A stretch of DNA of 64,000 nt from Prorocentrum cordatum (GCA_963575745.1 CAUYUJ010019878.1:104796-168795); one strand, 5' to 3'. Numbered from the stretch's first letter, positions 1-10,739 are shown. The notes: generated by a model from the sequence alone, not told the origin. Program-made: numbers and translations.

Positions 1-685
1 CCGCTGGCGAACGGGTCCCCGTCGAAGCGTCTGTCGAACCCGTCCTTTAGCGGCCCTGTACCGAAAAAGAAGGCAGGATCCCAGAACGATCGGCAGTGGC
101 GGCGACCGCCAGTGCTCAGCGGTACGCGCGCCCGCGACCGCAAACAGGGAAGGCAGGACAGAGCCGGGCACGATCGACCGATCGACTACGCCGAAAGGAG
201 CCGACAGGAGTGCGACGACAACTCGGGGATATCTGGGATCCCGCGGTTCTGGAGGATGCATCGGGCGCCGCGGCCTTTCCACAGCACTGGGGCACGCTCT
301 GAGAGCGCGCTCTGGAACGACTTGGTCCGTGTCCCGGCCGCCCGAAGGTGCGTCTGGCTCCCGAGGCAGCGCGGGCGCGCGCACGTCCAGAGCGTCGGGC
401 ACGATCGCTTGCATTTTTGTTCTGAATGATTTGCTGGGTGGGGCGGGGCTTCGCCACGTGCGCAGCCCCGGGCTCCCGGTGGGCGCCGCCCCCTTCCCCG
501 CGCTGGGCGAGCCGGGGTTTCGCCACGTGCCCGCACGTGGGCGCCTCGTGGGAGAACCTTGGCCGGCCCCCTCCCCAGAAGTTCTCCCGAAATCATGTTT
601 TGTTGGTTTTGGGTTTTTCTGTTTGTTTCGTTTTTGGGGCTTTTTGCAGGTTTTCTTTGGTGTTGGCTATTTCGAAGATTCCGAT
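1..685. other. GC-rich stretch without a recognisable gene
   Basis: Open frames exist on both strands but none shows a known motif. A short GC-rich block containing CGCCACGTGC occurs twice, near 452 and 521. No gene is supported. Confidence 0.5.
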
Positions 686-917
686 CGGGAGGAGCAGGAG
701 GAGGAGGAGGAGGAGGAGGAGGAGGAAGAGGAGGAGAGGCAGGGAGGGACAGGAGAAGGAAACGGAGAGCGAAGATATCGATCGGCGGCCGCGCGAGAGA
801 CGAATAGGTATGATCATAAGGGGGCGACCATATATACATATATATACACATATACACAAATATACATATATATACATACACACAACCATACGTAGAGAGA
901 GAGAGAGAGAGAGAACA
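686..917. repeat. Microsatellites: (GGA)n, TA/CA-rich, (GA)n
   Basis: A GGA array lies at about 686-740, an alternating TA/CA tract at about 829-890 and a GA tract at about 894-915. The acidic or glycine-rich reading frames here are repeat artefacts. Confidence 0.9.
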
Positions 918-1189
918 AACAAATGAGCGCGCGCGTGCTCGTTATTCCTCAAAGTTCGGACCACTTCCGCCGAACACACATGAAATATCAATGCGTAGTC
1001 TATGACGAAGCCGCGCGTAAGCGATGGAGCGCTGGGAAGACTGCCACCTCCTGGCGCACCCACGCGCTCGACCAGACACGGTGTAGGCTCCGCCCACAGC
1101 AAGTGCATCGGAACGGCGGGCACGACGAGCATCACGCCTCTGCACATTGACTGCCGAACCAAGCTCTGTACACTGAGCAGACGGGAGCG
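918..1189. other. Unassigned, possibly LINE 3' flank
   Basis: There is no recognisable gene. It lies immediately downstream, in minus-strand sense, of the LINE zinc-finger segment. It may be the 3' untranslated part of that element, but nothing in the sequence proves this. Confidence 0.3.
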
Positions 1190-2645
1190 CGCTTAAAGAA
1201 GGGAGGGCGGAACGCATGGTGCCCTAACACTTCGTAAGGCCTGCAGGCGGAGACTCAACAGGAATTTGGGTCTGCAGACTTGGCGGGCGCCGTCGCGCAG
1301 GCCAAATATGCGCTGAGCCTTTACACCGCGCTTCGTCTGCACGTGGGACTTCAGAAACTGGGAAGAAGCAAAGGAAGAATGGCACATAGAGCAGTGGTGG
1401 GCTGTAATCGAAGCGTCGCGCGAAGGAACGGCGCCTGCCTCTAGGTGGCATGCCGAATCCACAAATTGGGTGCACATGTCAGCCTGCGACCACCGCGCTG
1501 GTGCGCAAACGATTGGTTGCAGTCAGAGCCCGAAGTCCTTCGTTATCATGATCTGGGACTGCAGACCATGGGCGGCCATGCGCCAAACACGCTGTAGGTC
1601 GTTCACGAGTTATGAAAACCAGAGTGGGGCGGATGGTCAGCGCGTCGAGCGCGGAGGGCGCGCAGCTCTGGAGGACCGCGCAGAACCACTCGACCGAGGT
1701 ATGCCAGCCGTTTGCGCGCCAGGGCACAGTCCACGGACGAAGCCTCTAGAACCTGGCGCACATCAGTGTCGGCCACGCTTGAGCCGAACCTACATTCGCC
1801 AGCGAAGCGACGGAGGCACCACATGTACGCGGCGCTCAGAATGCGCAGGGCCGCAAGAAAAACACGCGACAGTGGGCATGCGCACGGCCAGCGGGCTGCA
1901 GGCCTCACCGGGTGACGCGGCCTGAGGCGGGGATTGGTGGACATTGTTGCTGCCCGCCTCCGTCACGCCAGCGAAGCGCTTGCTCTAGGGTACAACAGTG
2001 ACGTGTGGTCGGTGGAGCTAGGCACGTTTACCTGGAGAGCGCCATGGGGACCAGCCCTCCTAGCAGTGTAGGTGTAGTGGGAGGCTGCGTTGCGGCCCTT
2101 GTAGATGACGCTGGACTTCGTTTGACCAAGTTTACAACTGATCGCAAATCCTAGCAAATCAAGCATACCACACAACGACTCGACAAGAATGTCAACATGC
2201 TGGTATAAGGTAGCCGGGGCCTTCGCGCGCAACAGCAGACACTCGTCGTCAACGAAGGCCACGTCGATGACACGAACCGTGTTGGGCGAGGGTGGGGGGG
2301 GCAAATCTTGTGCCCCCCCCCCCCGTTACCCGCCAGGTCGCCGTCAACAGGGCTATCCCTAGTGGGGGGGAAGTCTGGGCCATGGTCGTGGATGCGCAAC
2401 TCCACGCCGGCCTTGATGACTCTGTGGAGCAGCAGGCCGATCGATTGCACGCCGTTGAAGATAGTGCGGCCGCATTTGCAACACTGCTTCCCGCCAGGGG
2501 CACGCTGATCGTAGTGTCCAGGACACCGTAACTGAGCCAACTCTTTGAGTGCAGGTTCTTATTGATGAGGCGGATAGTCTTGTCAGGGACGCCCCACTGC
2601 TGCATGAGAGGCCCCGGGCGGCAATGAATTCGACCATTCACTCAA
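1190..2645 (-). pseudogene. LINE 3' half: RT palm, C-terminal domain and zinc finger (broken)
   Basis: The minus strand reads a degenerate non-LTR reverse transcriptase. About 2600-2540 encodes a palm segment containing WGVPDKTIRLINKN. About 2500-2400 encodes a motif-B-like stretch (GGKQCCKCGRTIFN). About 2285-2265 encodes the catalytic motif C as AFVDDE, the counterpart of (F/Y)xDD. A frame change between motifs B and C falls at the G/C homopolymers around 2293-2325. Further on, about 1790-1640 carries the C-terminal LINE signature (CALARKRLAYLGRVVLRGPP). About 1393-1330 carries a zinc-finger-like CSMCHSSFASSQFLKSH in which the second His position is lost. Several frameshifts and stops show that it cannot encode an active enzyme. 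It is on the same strand and in the right order to be the 3' half of the element at 4440-6560, separated from it by the foldback-like insertion. Confidence 0.75.
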
Positions 2646-2907
2646 CGTGATGGGCGGAAACACGGGTCTTCCGCGATATGGCATGGCGACCTTACGCGGT
2701 GGCCTCACGCGCGATCTGACGCGGGACGCTTACGCGCCACTGTCGGTGAAGACGACCCACTTCTCCTCCGTTGATCATGTGGCTGTCTAAGATCGCGTCT
2801 CTTTATATTCGGCGATGACGGGCGTCATGGGAAGGGGGGGGGCGGGGGGGTATGACGTAACGCCCCCCTCCGCAGTGTGGCTATGGCACCACAGCCGCGC
2901 CCGCGCG

Positions 2908-2950
2908 CACGACGCGACGAGCGACGAGCGACGACGGCGACGACGACAAC

Positions 2951-2982
<32 letters not shown>

Positions 2983-2992
2983 CGCGAGCAGC
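2908..2992. repeat. (GAC)n-rich array in foldback left arm
   Basis: This is a GAC/GACGAGC array. A similar block (4190-4270) occurs in direct orientation in the right part of the same element. Confidence 0.85.
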
Positions 2993-3004
2993 ATGTAGGT
3001 GGCG

Positions 3005-3315
3005 ATCTGCCCCACTGCGCCTTTGTACACCACAACGCTCGCGTGCAACACAGGGCGCGCGTGTAGACCACAGCGCTTGCGTACACCGCAACAACCGTGT
3101 GCAACGCAGCGCCTGTGTACACCACAATGCTTGCGTACACTACAGCGCCGGTGTACATGTGTACACCGCAGCAACCATGTGCAACACAGCGCCCGTGTAC
3201 ACCACAATGCTTGCGTGCACCGCAGCGCCTGTGCACGCCACAGCGCCTGTCTACACCACAACATCCGCGTGCAACGCAACGCTGGTGCACACCACAGCGC
3301 CTGCGTGCTCAGGAC
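3005..3315. repeat. 18-bp minisatellite, forward orientation
   Basis: Tandem units of about 18 bp resemble CACAGCGCCTGTGTACAC. The His/Cys-rich frames through it are artefacts of a period divisible by three. Confidence 0.85.
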
Positions 3316-3769
3316 AAGTAGAAGGCGCATGTACGTGAGGATCTGCTGCGGACAACTAAACGCCACGCCAAGAAAATGTTGATAATCGAATGCGACGTTT
3401 TTCCCTCCCCCCTCCCCCATCCACCTCCTCCTCCTCCTCCTTCTCCTCCTCGTCTTCCTCCTCCTCCTCCTCCTCCTCCTTACCCCCTGTCGTGAGGGTT
3501 GGCGCTGCAGCGCATGTGCGCATCTCAGCGTGCACCGCAGAATGGTCGATTGAATCGGTCCACTTGGTTCTCGGACGGCCAATTTAGCTGGAGCTTCCCG
3601 GAAGCAGATGGTAGGAGTTAGGGTGATGCGGGCGGACTCGGGAGGACTTGTAGATTCCAGCGGCGCTCCCGTGTCAATAAGGCTTCCGTTCAATTGTTTC
3701 CTATGGAATCCTCAGGCGCTCCATTTTGTCGTAAGGATTCTTTCTAACATTCTACATTCAACAGTGAAG
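3316..3769. repeat. Spacer of foldback element with (TCC)n
   Basis: It contains a TCC array at about 3424-3480 and otherwise unassigned sequence between the two opposed minisatellites. Confidence 0.6.
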
Positions 3770-4060
3770 CTGTGTTGAACACGGTTGCTGTGGTGCACAC
3801 AGGCGCCGTGGTGTACACGGGCACTGCAATGCACGCAGGCATTGTGGTGTAAACTGGTGCTGTGTTGCACACGGCTGATGTAGTGTACGCAGGTGCTGTG
3901 GTGTACACAAGAGCTGTTGTGCCCGCAGGCACGGTGCCACAAACTGACGCTGTGTTGCACGCGGCTGCTGTGGTGCACATAGGCGGTGTGGTGCACACAG
4001 GCGCTGTGGTGCACGCAGTCCCGGTGGTGTACACACGCGTTGTGGTGCAGGTCGCCACCT
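3770..4060. repeat. 18-bp minisatellite, inverted orientation
   Basis: It has the same unit family as 3005-3315 but reverse-complemented. The flanking block (about 4045-4062) is the reverse complement of the one at 2992-3008. Together they make a potential long hairpin. Confidence 0.8.
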
Positions 4061-4439
4061 ACATGCTGGTGCTACCCGTCCTCCGTCATTCCTAAGGAAT
4101 CCCAAACGCCGCCGGCGCGAAACGTCATGTGATCGACCCCCTCCCCCCCTGATGATTGCCGTCGTCGGCCCAGAATAAAAAACAGGCTCCAGCCGCGTCC
4201 GCGCGCACGACGACGATGAGCGACGAGCGACGAGCCACGAGCGACGACGACGACGACGACGACGACGACTGCGGACCAGACTCCTATGCGGAGTCCTACG
4301 CGGACACCCACGCGGATCCCAGTGCGCACGGCGGCAGTGCCCAGAGCCGACTGGGGGGGAGCGTTACGTCATGGGGGGGGGAGCGGGGGCAATGACGCCC
4401 GTCATGCCCCAAGCAAGAAAGAAACGGGCTCTAAGTGGA

Positions 4440-5190
4440 ATCCCCTGTGCTCGTCGCAATCCTGCTTGGAGCCTTCTTTTTGCAGACACTCGACGACGCG
4501 GCTGCCTGGTCAGCTGGTTGGCCACAGCTCGAGGCCGAACACGAACTGGTGTAGGTCGGAGAGCTTGGCCGCCATGGTGCCACCGCCAGCACAAAGTATT
4601 TCTGCTGGGATGCCGTCCCAGCCAGTCCCGCGGTTGCACTTCCGGCGTCCAAGGGCTCCCCACGACGCGTGTAGTGGTGATGCGAACGCGATGGTCGGTG
4701 ATCGACGAGGCGACAGGGATAGAGTGTAGCCCATCGGGCGACATGGGTGCGCCGCTGAACACGTCGGGAAAATGCTCAAGCCACCGCTGTTGCCGCTCGC
4801 CCTCAGAGGTACTGAGAGAATCACCCTTTTATCAAGACATGCCGCGGCTGCCGCGTCGTGAAGCGGCCGCCGAGAGCGCGCAGGACGGCGTACGTGGTCC
4901 GAGTGTCGCCTCTAGCGTGGGCGTCGCGGGCCTCGATGGCCTTGGTCTCAATGAAGTCGCGGCGATCAGCATTGACAGCTGGCTGGATAGCGCGCTGTAT
5001 TGCTGCCGCGGCGCGACGCGCAGCAGCAGAAGCGAGACGGAGGACGTGAAGTTGGCGACGGGCCCTGGCGCCTCGCGCAGCAGCGCGCCGTCCGAGGCCA
5101 CCACGGCAGCCACGCTGCCGTCCAGGGACAAGCCCACCAGGGGCGAGGCTCGCCCAGGCACACCGGGCAGCGTGCAATAGGGCAACGGTG
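4440..5190 (-). pseudogene. LINE linker and N-terminal part of reverse transcriptase (broken)
   Basis: The minus strand reads an Ala/Arg-rich linker helix (about 5040-4890, RDFIETKAIEARDAHARGDT), typical of the segment between endonuclease and RT in dinoflagellate-type LINEs. RT motif 0/1 follows at about 4660-4600 (CNRGTGWDGIPAEIL). One in-frame stop near 4510 is followed by motif 2 in the same frame (CLQKEGSKQDCDEHRG, about 4490-4440). Similarity ends abruptly at about 4440, close to the right inverted terminus of the foldback-like element. The missing middle of the RT would lie on the far side of that element. Confidence 0.75.
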
Positions 5191-5831
5191 GCCTAGGCAC
5201 GGGCCACGCCAGCAGCGCGGCGCAGCGGGGCTAGACCACGGACCACGCACCACGTAGACGATGAGATCCAGGGCTTGCGCGGGACATCCCTGACGGTGCC
5301 GAACGACTCGAGGGCGGCAGAGTGCACAAAGTCAGTGAGCTCAGCCGCGTGCTGCTCGGGGTCTCCTGGGAAGGAGGTGGTGAACTGCCAAATCTTATTG
5401 TGGAAGTTCTGGCAGCACGTAGCGTCAGCACACCTCGCCTGGTTAATCCGTGAGACCGGACGCGGCTGGTCGACGCAGGCACCGTCGTGACCCGCAACCT
5501 CGACAGCAATCGTTACCAGATGGTGGTCCTCCGACGGAGTGTAGGAGAGGACGACCTCTGGGAGCACGCGGGACTCGATCGAGGCGAGGCTGATGTCGAG
5601 GAGGGTGTAGTCGATCCAGGCGGCGGTCCTGTGTTTGGAACGCCACGTGCATCCAGCATCCTGGAACGTGGTGGCGGCGAGCAAGGCGCACGTAACGTGG
5701 CGGCTCACCAAGCAGCTGCCGTTGTCCGCGATTGGTTCAAAATCGCGTGGGCCCATCACGTCGCCGTGCTCTTGGACATGCCCGTTGGCGTCGAGCCTGG
5801 CCAGAACCATGTGAGAAGGGGGCTGCGGGCG

Positions 5832-5852
5832 CAAGTCGAGCACGACCGTGGT
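5832..5852. repeat. Left target-site duplication (21 bp) of MITE family T1
   Basis: It begins CAAGTCGAGC and ends CGACCGTGGT. It is identical to 6047-6067 and flush with the left TIR. Confidence 0.9.
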
Positions 5853-6046
5853 TCGGGAGCGGCAAAGAGGGGGGTGTCCAAGAGGGGGGGGTGCAAATCA
5901 TGACCGGCGGCATGTGCGCGGCCCAGCGGGGAGGCCAGGGACGTAATGAAATAAGAAGAGGCGCCATGAAATCTGGGGAAATATCATGGCCCCCGCCATG
6001 ATATCCACACCCCCCTAGTCATCACCCCCCCCTTTTCCGCCCCCGA
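5853..6046. mobile_element. MITE family T1, copy 1 (194 bp, G-rich TIRs)
   Basis: The terminal inverted repeats start TCGGGAGCGGCAAAGAGGGG on the left and TCGGGGGCGGAAAAGGGGGG on the complemented right end. There is no coding capacity. The element sits inside the LINE endonuclease, flanked by a perfect 21-bp direct repeat. A second copy in the opposite orientation lies at 51454-51653 and matches along essentially its whole length. A T1 element is therefore dispersed and was mobile after the LINE inserted. Confidence 0.9.
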
Positions 6047-6067
6047 CAAGTCGAGCACGACCGTGGT
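6047..6067. repeat. Right target-site duplication (21 bp) of MITE T1
   Basis: It is an identical copy of 5832-5852, flush with the right TIR. Confidence 0.9.
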
Positions 6068-6367
6068 CAAGGAGTCCCGGAACTCAACCTTGACCTTGGG
6101 CGGGGCTGGCCTCAGTGGGGGCGTGGGCGCTAACCACCCCGAGGCCGCGCTGCAACGTCACGGAGTGTCCTGCGGCTGCCGTCGGCCAAGGAGATACGTG
6201 GTGCGCACTCTTCATTTGGTAGGCAAGGCTATTCGCGACCCACTCTTGGCACCCGTGCTGGCCATCTGAATCCGCGCAGCCCCCGAGCATGTGGCAGTGG
6301 ACGCCGTGGCGTACAGCGCACTCCAGGGAGCATCCCTCCTGCACACACGCACACACACAACATCTAG

Positions 6368-6460
6368 AGAAGAGTGGTGGCAGTCGAGCTCGAGCAGTTG
6401 AACCGTGCCCAACATCAGTGGTGGCAGTCGAGCTCGAGCAACTGAACCTCGCCCAAACAT
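6368..6460. repeat. Tandem duplication of about 45 bp
   Basis: A block containing GTGGCAGTCGAGCTCGAGCA occurs twice in a row within the LINE endonuclease N-terminus. Confidence 0.85.
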
Positions 6461-6659
6461 CAGGGCGAAAGAACCACGCGTGGCCGCGAGGGCCTCTCCG
6501 CGTGGGTGCAGGGTGGCGACGTTCGAAGAGGCATCTTGGAATCGGGTGGCCTGGCTGCTCGAGCCTGCCCAGGTGGCCCCCCGAGTCCTCGGGCACCGTG
6601 CCCTGAAGCACGAGTTTGCGTGCCCTCTGGTCACGTGCTCAATCCCCTGGGCCTCAGCC

Positions 6660-7404
6660 CTCAGTCCGGATGATCTTTATAAGGCCTGGACCCCCGAGAC
6701 CCCAAATCTCTTGAGGCTTGGCGCGCGCCCTCTGGGCCCAGGGGCGTCTTGTCGCACGACTTGCTCGAGCCCGAGAAGGCCCCAAAACGGGACAAGACGG
6801 CCATAAGAGGCTTCCAAGACGGCCCAAGAGGGCCCCGAATCGCCGAAGGATCGGTCAAGACGACGAAGATGGCCTCTGGTCGGCTGTCGGCCAAAAACGC
6901 GCCCCAGACGCACCAAGAGGCCTCCAAGAGCACCCCCAAGAGGGCCCCATGAGGCGCACATCGCCCCATTCCCTTTGTAAAACGCACGTGTTTTGCATAC
7001 ACGGCTTTTGAGCTTTCGCAGTGTCCAAGACGGCCCAGGAGGCCCCCAACACCGCCCCAAGACGGCCCAAGGGGCCCCCAAGAGGGCCCCCCAAGACGGC
7101 CCAAGAGGGCACCAAGACGGCCCGAGAGGCACCCAAGACGGCCCACGAGAGCCCCAAGACGGCCCCAAGAGGGGCCCAAGAGCGGGAGCCCCGACCTACA
7201 ATCCGAGCCGTCCGTCGCAAGATGCACCCAGGAGGCCCAAAGAGGCCCCCAAAAGGCTTTTCAAAACGACCTGGGAGGCCCCAGAAAGGTCCCCATAGAG
7301 GCCTCAAACTGCCTCCACGAGGCCCCCGAGAGGCCCCCGCGACATCCGAACGAACATCCTAGAGGCCTATGACCCACAACCCAGGCACGGTGGCGGGATG
7401 GGCC
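6660..7404. repeat. GGCCCAAGA-type minisatellite N, copy 1
   Basis: Irregular units built on CCCAAGACGGCC and CCCAAGAGGCC cover about 6770-7330. It ends with a module of about 65 bp (7340-7404, containing CCACAACCCAGGCACGGTGG) that is shared with the second array at 17385-17946. The Pro/Gln/Arg frames are artefacts. Confidence 0.85.
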
Positions 7405-7990
7405 GAAGGCCATTCGATGTGTAGATCGAGGGAGAGGTACACGCATTGATGATGCACCACGTGCCACGCAGATTGCACACCCAGATTGCAAGAACCCTCT
7501 GTTTAGGGGTCCACGCTAGGACCAGACATCCGAATACGATACGATGAACCCATGACTAACATGATTAGGCGTACTGGCAAAGGCAAGGACAATGATACTA
7601 AGCATAAATGCTCGATCATCCTCGATCCCCGATCATGTACGACATCCAGCCACGGGACACACACACACACACACACACATCTCGGACACCGCACCCCGCC
7701 CATTGCACAAGATTGTGCTACCAGGTGGAAGAGGGGGGCAGGACCCGATAACCCTGGGTGATCCTCAAGAACGGGGAGCGCGGGCCCTCAAAAAACTAAA
7801 ATCCACCTCGATCCACAGACGTCCGATGTAGAGGTTTGTTCAGCCCGTGGGACCCAGGGGGTTCGATCCCTTCCCCAGTCGCAGGTTGTCGCCACGGGTC
7901 AACTTGATGATGGCCTCGGGACACGAGAAGGGTCCCCAGAGGCCGAAGTTGATGGGAAACGCGCAAACCGAACAAAACAAGCAACTACAC
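7405..7990. other. Unassigned with a (CA)n tract
   Basis: A CA dinucleotide run lies at about 7656-7679. No gene is seen. Confidence 0.5.
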
Positions 7991-7997
7991 AAAATCT

Positions 7998-8230
7998 GGC
8001 TCGAGCCTCTTCGATCCTCCCCGACCCTCGATCCTCCTCGATCCTCGAAACTCCTCGATAGAGGATCGATCCTCCTCGATCCTCCCCAGATGCCCGATCC
8101 TCCTCGATCGAAGCTCCATCCTCCTCGATCCTCCTCGATGCTCGATCCCCCTCGGTCGAGGATCGATCCTCCTCGGTCCTCGATCCTCCTTCCTCGCGGA
8201 TCGGGGCGGATCGACTCTCCTCGACCCCCG
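7998..8230. repeat. GATCCTCCTC minisatellite
   Basis: Short units built on CGATCCTCCTC recur throughout. Confidence 0.85.
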
Positions 8231-8684
8231 ACCCTCCCCGACGGCGGCGGCGGCCTCGTCCGTGGCCAGCAGCTCCCCCAGAGCGGCCAGCAGGGGCGCG
8301 GCGGCGTGCGTCTGCCGCGGCGGCGCGGCCCCGGCCCCCCGAGGAGGGCGAGAGGGGGGCGGCGGCGAGGGCGGCGAGGCGCGAGGGGGGCGGCGACGAG
8401 GGCGCGACGAGGGCGAGGAGGGCGGCGGCGACGAGGGCGCGACGAGGGCGAGGGGGGCGGCGGCGAGGGCGCGCGACGAGGGCGAGGGGGGCGGCGACGA
8501 GGGCGCGACGAGGGCGAGGGGGGCGCCGACGAGGGCGCGACGAGGCCCCCCGAGACGGGGCTCCAGGCGCGGCGGCGCCACCCCACCCCCCCGCCCTCTT
8601 GGAGGGGGAGGGCGGCGGCGACGAGAGCGGCGAGGGCGATGGGGACGGCGGCGAGGGCCTCCTCGTGTCTCGGGCCTCCTCGTG
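8231..8684. repeat. GGCGACGAGGGC-type minisatellite
   Basis: Purine-rich, extremely GC-rich irregular units (GACGAGGGCGAGG, GGCGGCGACG). The Ala/Arg/Gly frames are artefacts. Confidence 0.85.
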
Positions 8685-8883
8685 TCTCGGGTCGGGCGAA
8701 AGGGGGGATAGCAAAGGGGGGGGGGTGAGAATCAGCTCGCGTAGCTGATTTTCCCGGCGCCTCCCGGCGCCGGAGGCGCCCATGTATCGAGGCATGGGCC
8801 CCTCGGTAAGGCCGAAACCAGCTGCATGCAGCAAATTTCGTAACCCCCCCTTTCCCAATCCCCCCCTTTCGCCCGACCCGAGA
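8685..8883. mobile_element. TIR element T2 (199 bp), structurally like T1
   Basis: The termini are inverted repeats of about 35 bp beginning TCTCGGGTCGGGCGAAAGGG, followed by a second G-run. The interior has small hairpins (CAGCTCGCGTAGCTG; GGCGCC blocks). It has no coding potential. The layout, TCGGG then two AAAG plus G-run blocks, resembles T1. No target duplication could be identified because the left flank is minisatellite. Confidence 0.75.
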
Positions 8884-9300
8884 GTCCACCGCTGGATCGG
8901 CCTGGAAATGCTGGCCGGAAGGCAGTCGTGGACAGGTCCGCGGGTCGATGCTTGAGAGAGGCGACGAGGGGCGACAAGGACGAAGGAGGAAGGAGGAGGA
9001 AAAGGAGGGAGGAGGAGGGGCGAGCGAGGGGGGAGCCAACGGAAGAGTATTCTAGCACGCCCACTCCGCGCAGGCAAGACGACTGTGCTTTCCAAGATCG
9101 ACCTTCCCCTTCATTGCGACCGCCCAACAACAAAAAAACTGCCTACCTCTTCGGAGAAGATTCGGAGGCAGATTCGGTGCCATGTCCCATCTCGACCTCA
9201 AGACCCGAAAACAAGCCCCTCCGAGGAAGGTCCTAAACAGGTCCCCCGAAAGGGGAGGAGTAAGATAAATTGAGAGAGTTTCTGTGGAACTCACATCACG
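8884..9300. other. Unassigned stretch
   Basis: It is purine-rich around 8990-9035. No gene or repeat is recognised. Confidence 0.4.
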
Positions 9301-9304
9301 CCTC

Positions 9305-9715
9305 TAAGCGCACAACCAGGGACCAAATCCGGCGGTGCGCCGTGCGCGCTGTGCGAACCGGGCGTGTCCCGATCTGGCACTCGCTCGAGACATCCTCGCG
9401 AAGTCGCTCCACGGGCCCCCAGCGCACCCCCAGGGACGAAATCCGGCGATGCGCGGGGCGCGCCGAGCGTGTCCCGATCTGGCGCCCTCGCTCGAGACAT
9501 CCTCGCGAAATCGCCCTACGGGCCCCCAGCGCACCCCCAGGGACGAAATCCGGCGATGCGCCGGGCGCGCCGGGCGCGCCGAGCGTGTCCCGATCCGGCG
9601 CCCTCGCTCGAGACATCCTCGCAAACTCGCCCCGCGGGCCCCCAGCGCACCCCCAGAGACCAAATCCGGCGATGCGCCGAGCGCGCCAGGCGCGCCGGGC
9701 GCACCGGGCGAGGAC
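9305..9715. repeat. Tandem repeat of about 110-120 bp (4 copies)
   Basis: Copies are marked by AAATCCGGCGATGCGC near 9324, 9437, 9546 and 9663, each followed by CTCGCTCGAGACATCCTCGC. Spacing is about 109-119 bp. Confidence 0.85.
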
Positions 9716-9900
9716 GAGGACGAAAACGAGGACTAGCACGAGGGCGAGCACGAGGAGGAGAAGGATGAGCAGGGAGAAAGACGCAGGAGGACAGAGAAGG
9801 GAGGACGGAGGCGGGAGGAGAGGAGGAGGAGGAGGAGCGAGCGAGAATGTGGAGGAGGAGGAGGAGGAGGAGGAGGAGGAGGAGGACCTCCAGGGACCTC
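9716..9900. repeat. Purine-rich (GGA)n tract
   Basis: GAG/GGA repeats, purest at about 9848-9890. Confidence 0.85.
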
Positions 9901-10379
9901 CAGCTCGTGAGCCTCACACTCCTGATCCTCAGCCTCCTGATCCTCACCCGCCGCACCACCGCCGCCCGCTCATTCTCACAATCGTCGTCGAGCACAAGCA
10001 CACGCCCCTTCTTCCATATACAGAAACTCCCGATCAACCGCAGAGCGGCCAGCTAGCAAGAACAGAAAACTTCAGAGGGGGGTCAGACCACTCGCTGAAA
10101 TGCTGGTGAGGTGAGAGCTCGACTTCCTCCCCGCCCAGCGGACAAAGACGTCGAGTTTAAAACCCACCCAAATTCAGGCAGCTCACGAAACTGCTGCAGG
10201 ACGTGAACTCAGCATCCTTCCCACCGCACGGGCGAAGACGAGGTCGCGTTTGCGACCTGCCTCAGATCAGACCGCTCGGGCGGAATGAAGCTGCACATAA
10301 CTTCAACTTCCTTCCTGCTGCGTTGTTGAACAGGCACGGCGGCGGGGCTTGCCGCAGGCAACTTGAAGCAAGTAGCTCG
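9901..10379. other. Unassigned stretch
   Basis: No recognisable gene, repeat or RNA is seen. Confidence 0.4.
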
Positions 10380-10520
10380 CCCCCCTCCTCCTCCGCCCCC
10401 TCTCACCTCCCACCTCCCCCCTTCCTCCCGCTAACTCCGCAGTCTTCCCCGTCGTCGTCCTCCTCCTTCTCCTCCGCCTCCTCCTCCTCCTCCTCCTCCT
10501 CCTCCTCCTCCTCCTCCTCG
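10380..10520. repeat. (TCC)n array
   Basis: Pyrimidine-rich on the plus strand, purest at about 10474-10519. Confidence 0.9.
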
Positions 10521-10739
10521 TTGCCGACGTCGCCTTCGTTTCGGAGGTGGCTCGGGAGATCCTGGAGGTGCTGCCATCGCCACCGCTGGGCCCAGCTCGA
10601 CGGCTGTCCGTGCGCGTCCACCCTGCGGCTTCGCTTCTGCGCTGGCGGGACGGCCGAGGTGTCGCGGGTCGCCACGGCGGGGGCACCAGTCGTGGACCCG
10701 TGAGTGTGGAGCGCACCGCAGGGTGCAGCGAACCGTCGT

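Larger units (their letters stand above)
2815..4405. mobile_element. 1.6-kb foldback-like element with inverted termini
   Basis: Both ends carry the same two blocks in opposite orientation: ATGACGGGCGTCAT (2815-2828; complement 4392-4405) and ATGACGTAACGC (2852-2863; complement 4361-4372). Homopolymer runs separate the blocks. Inside are two minisatellites in opposite orientation, each bordered by AGCATGTAGGTGGCGA, plus (GAC)n and (TCC)n tracts. There is no transposase frame. It lies between two parts of one LINE and so looks like an insertion. No clear target duplication is visible. Confidence 0.65.
5190..6560 (-). pseudogene. LINE AP-type endonuclease domain (broken, MITE-interrupted)
   Basis: This is the N-terminal endonuclease of the LINE, which nicks target DNA. 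Minus-strand motifs appear in order: a VATLHPRG start-like segment (about 6525), the catalytic-Glu motif as VQEG (about 6345), QHGCQEWVANSLAY (about 6270-6225), VVSAHAPTEASP (about 6125-6085), then after an insertion LARLDANGHV (about 5800), TWRSKHRTAAWIDYTLL (about 5640-5585) and the terminal SEDHHLVTIAVEV (about 5525), equivalent to SDHxP(V/I). A 21-bp target duplication and a 194-bp element split the frame between the APT and DAN motifs. A tandem duplication of about 45 bp (6368-6460) has also expanded the N-terminal part. The family assignment is firm at motif level; activity is excluded. Confidence 0.8.

Noticed and set aside
9305-9715. CRISPR-like array
   Set aside because: Repeats are long (about 110 bp), contiguous and without unique spacers of constant size; it is an ordinary tandem repeat.
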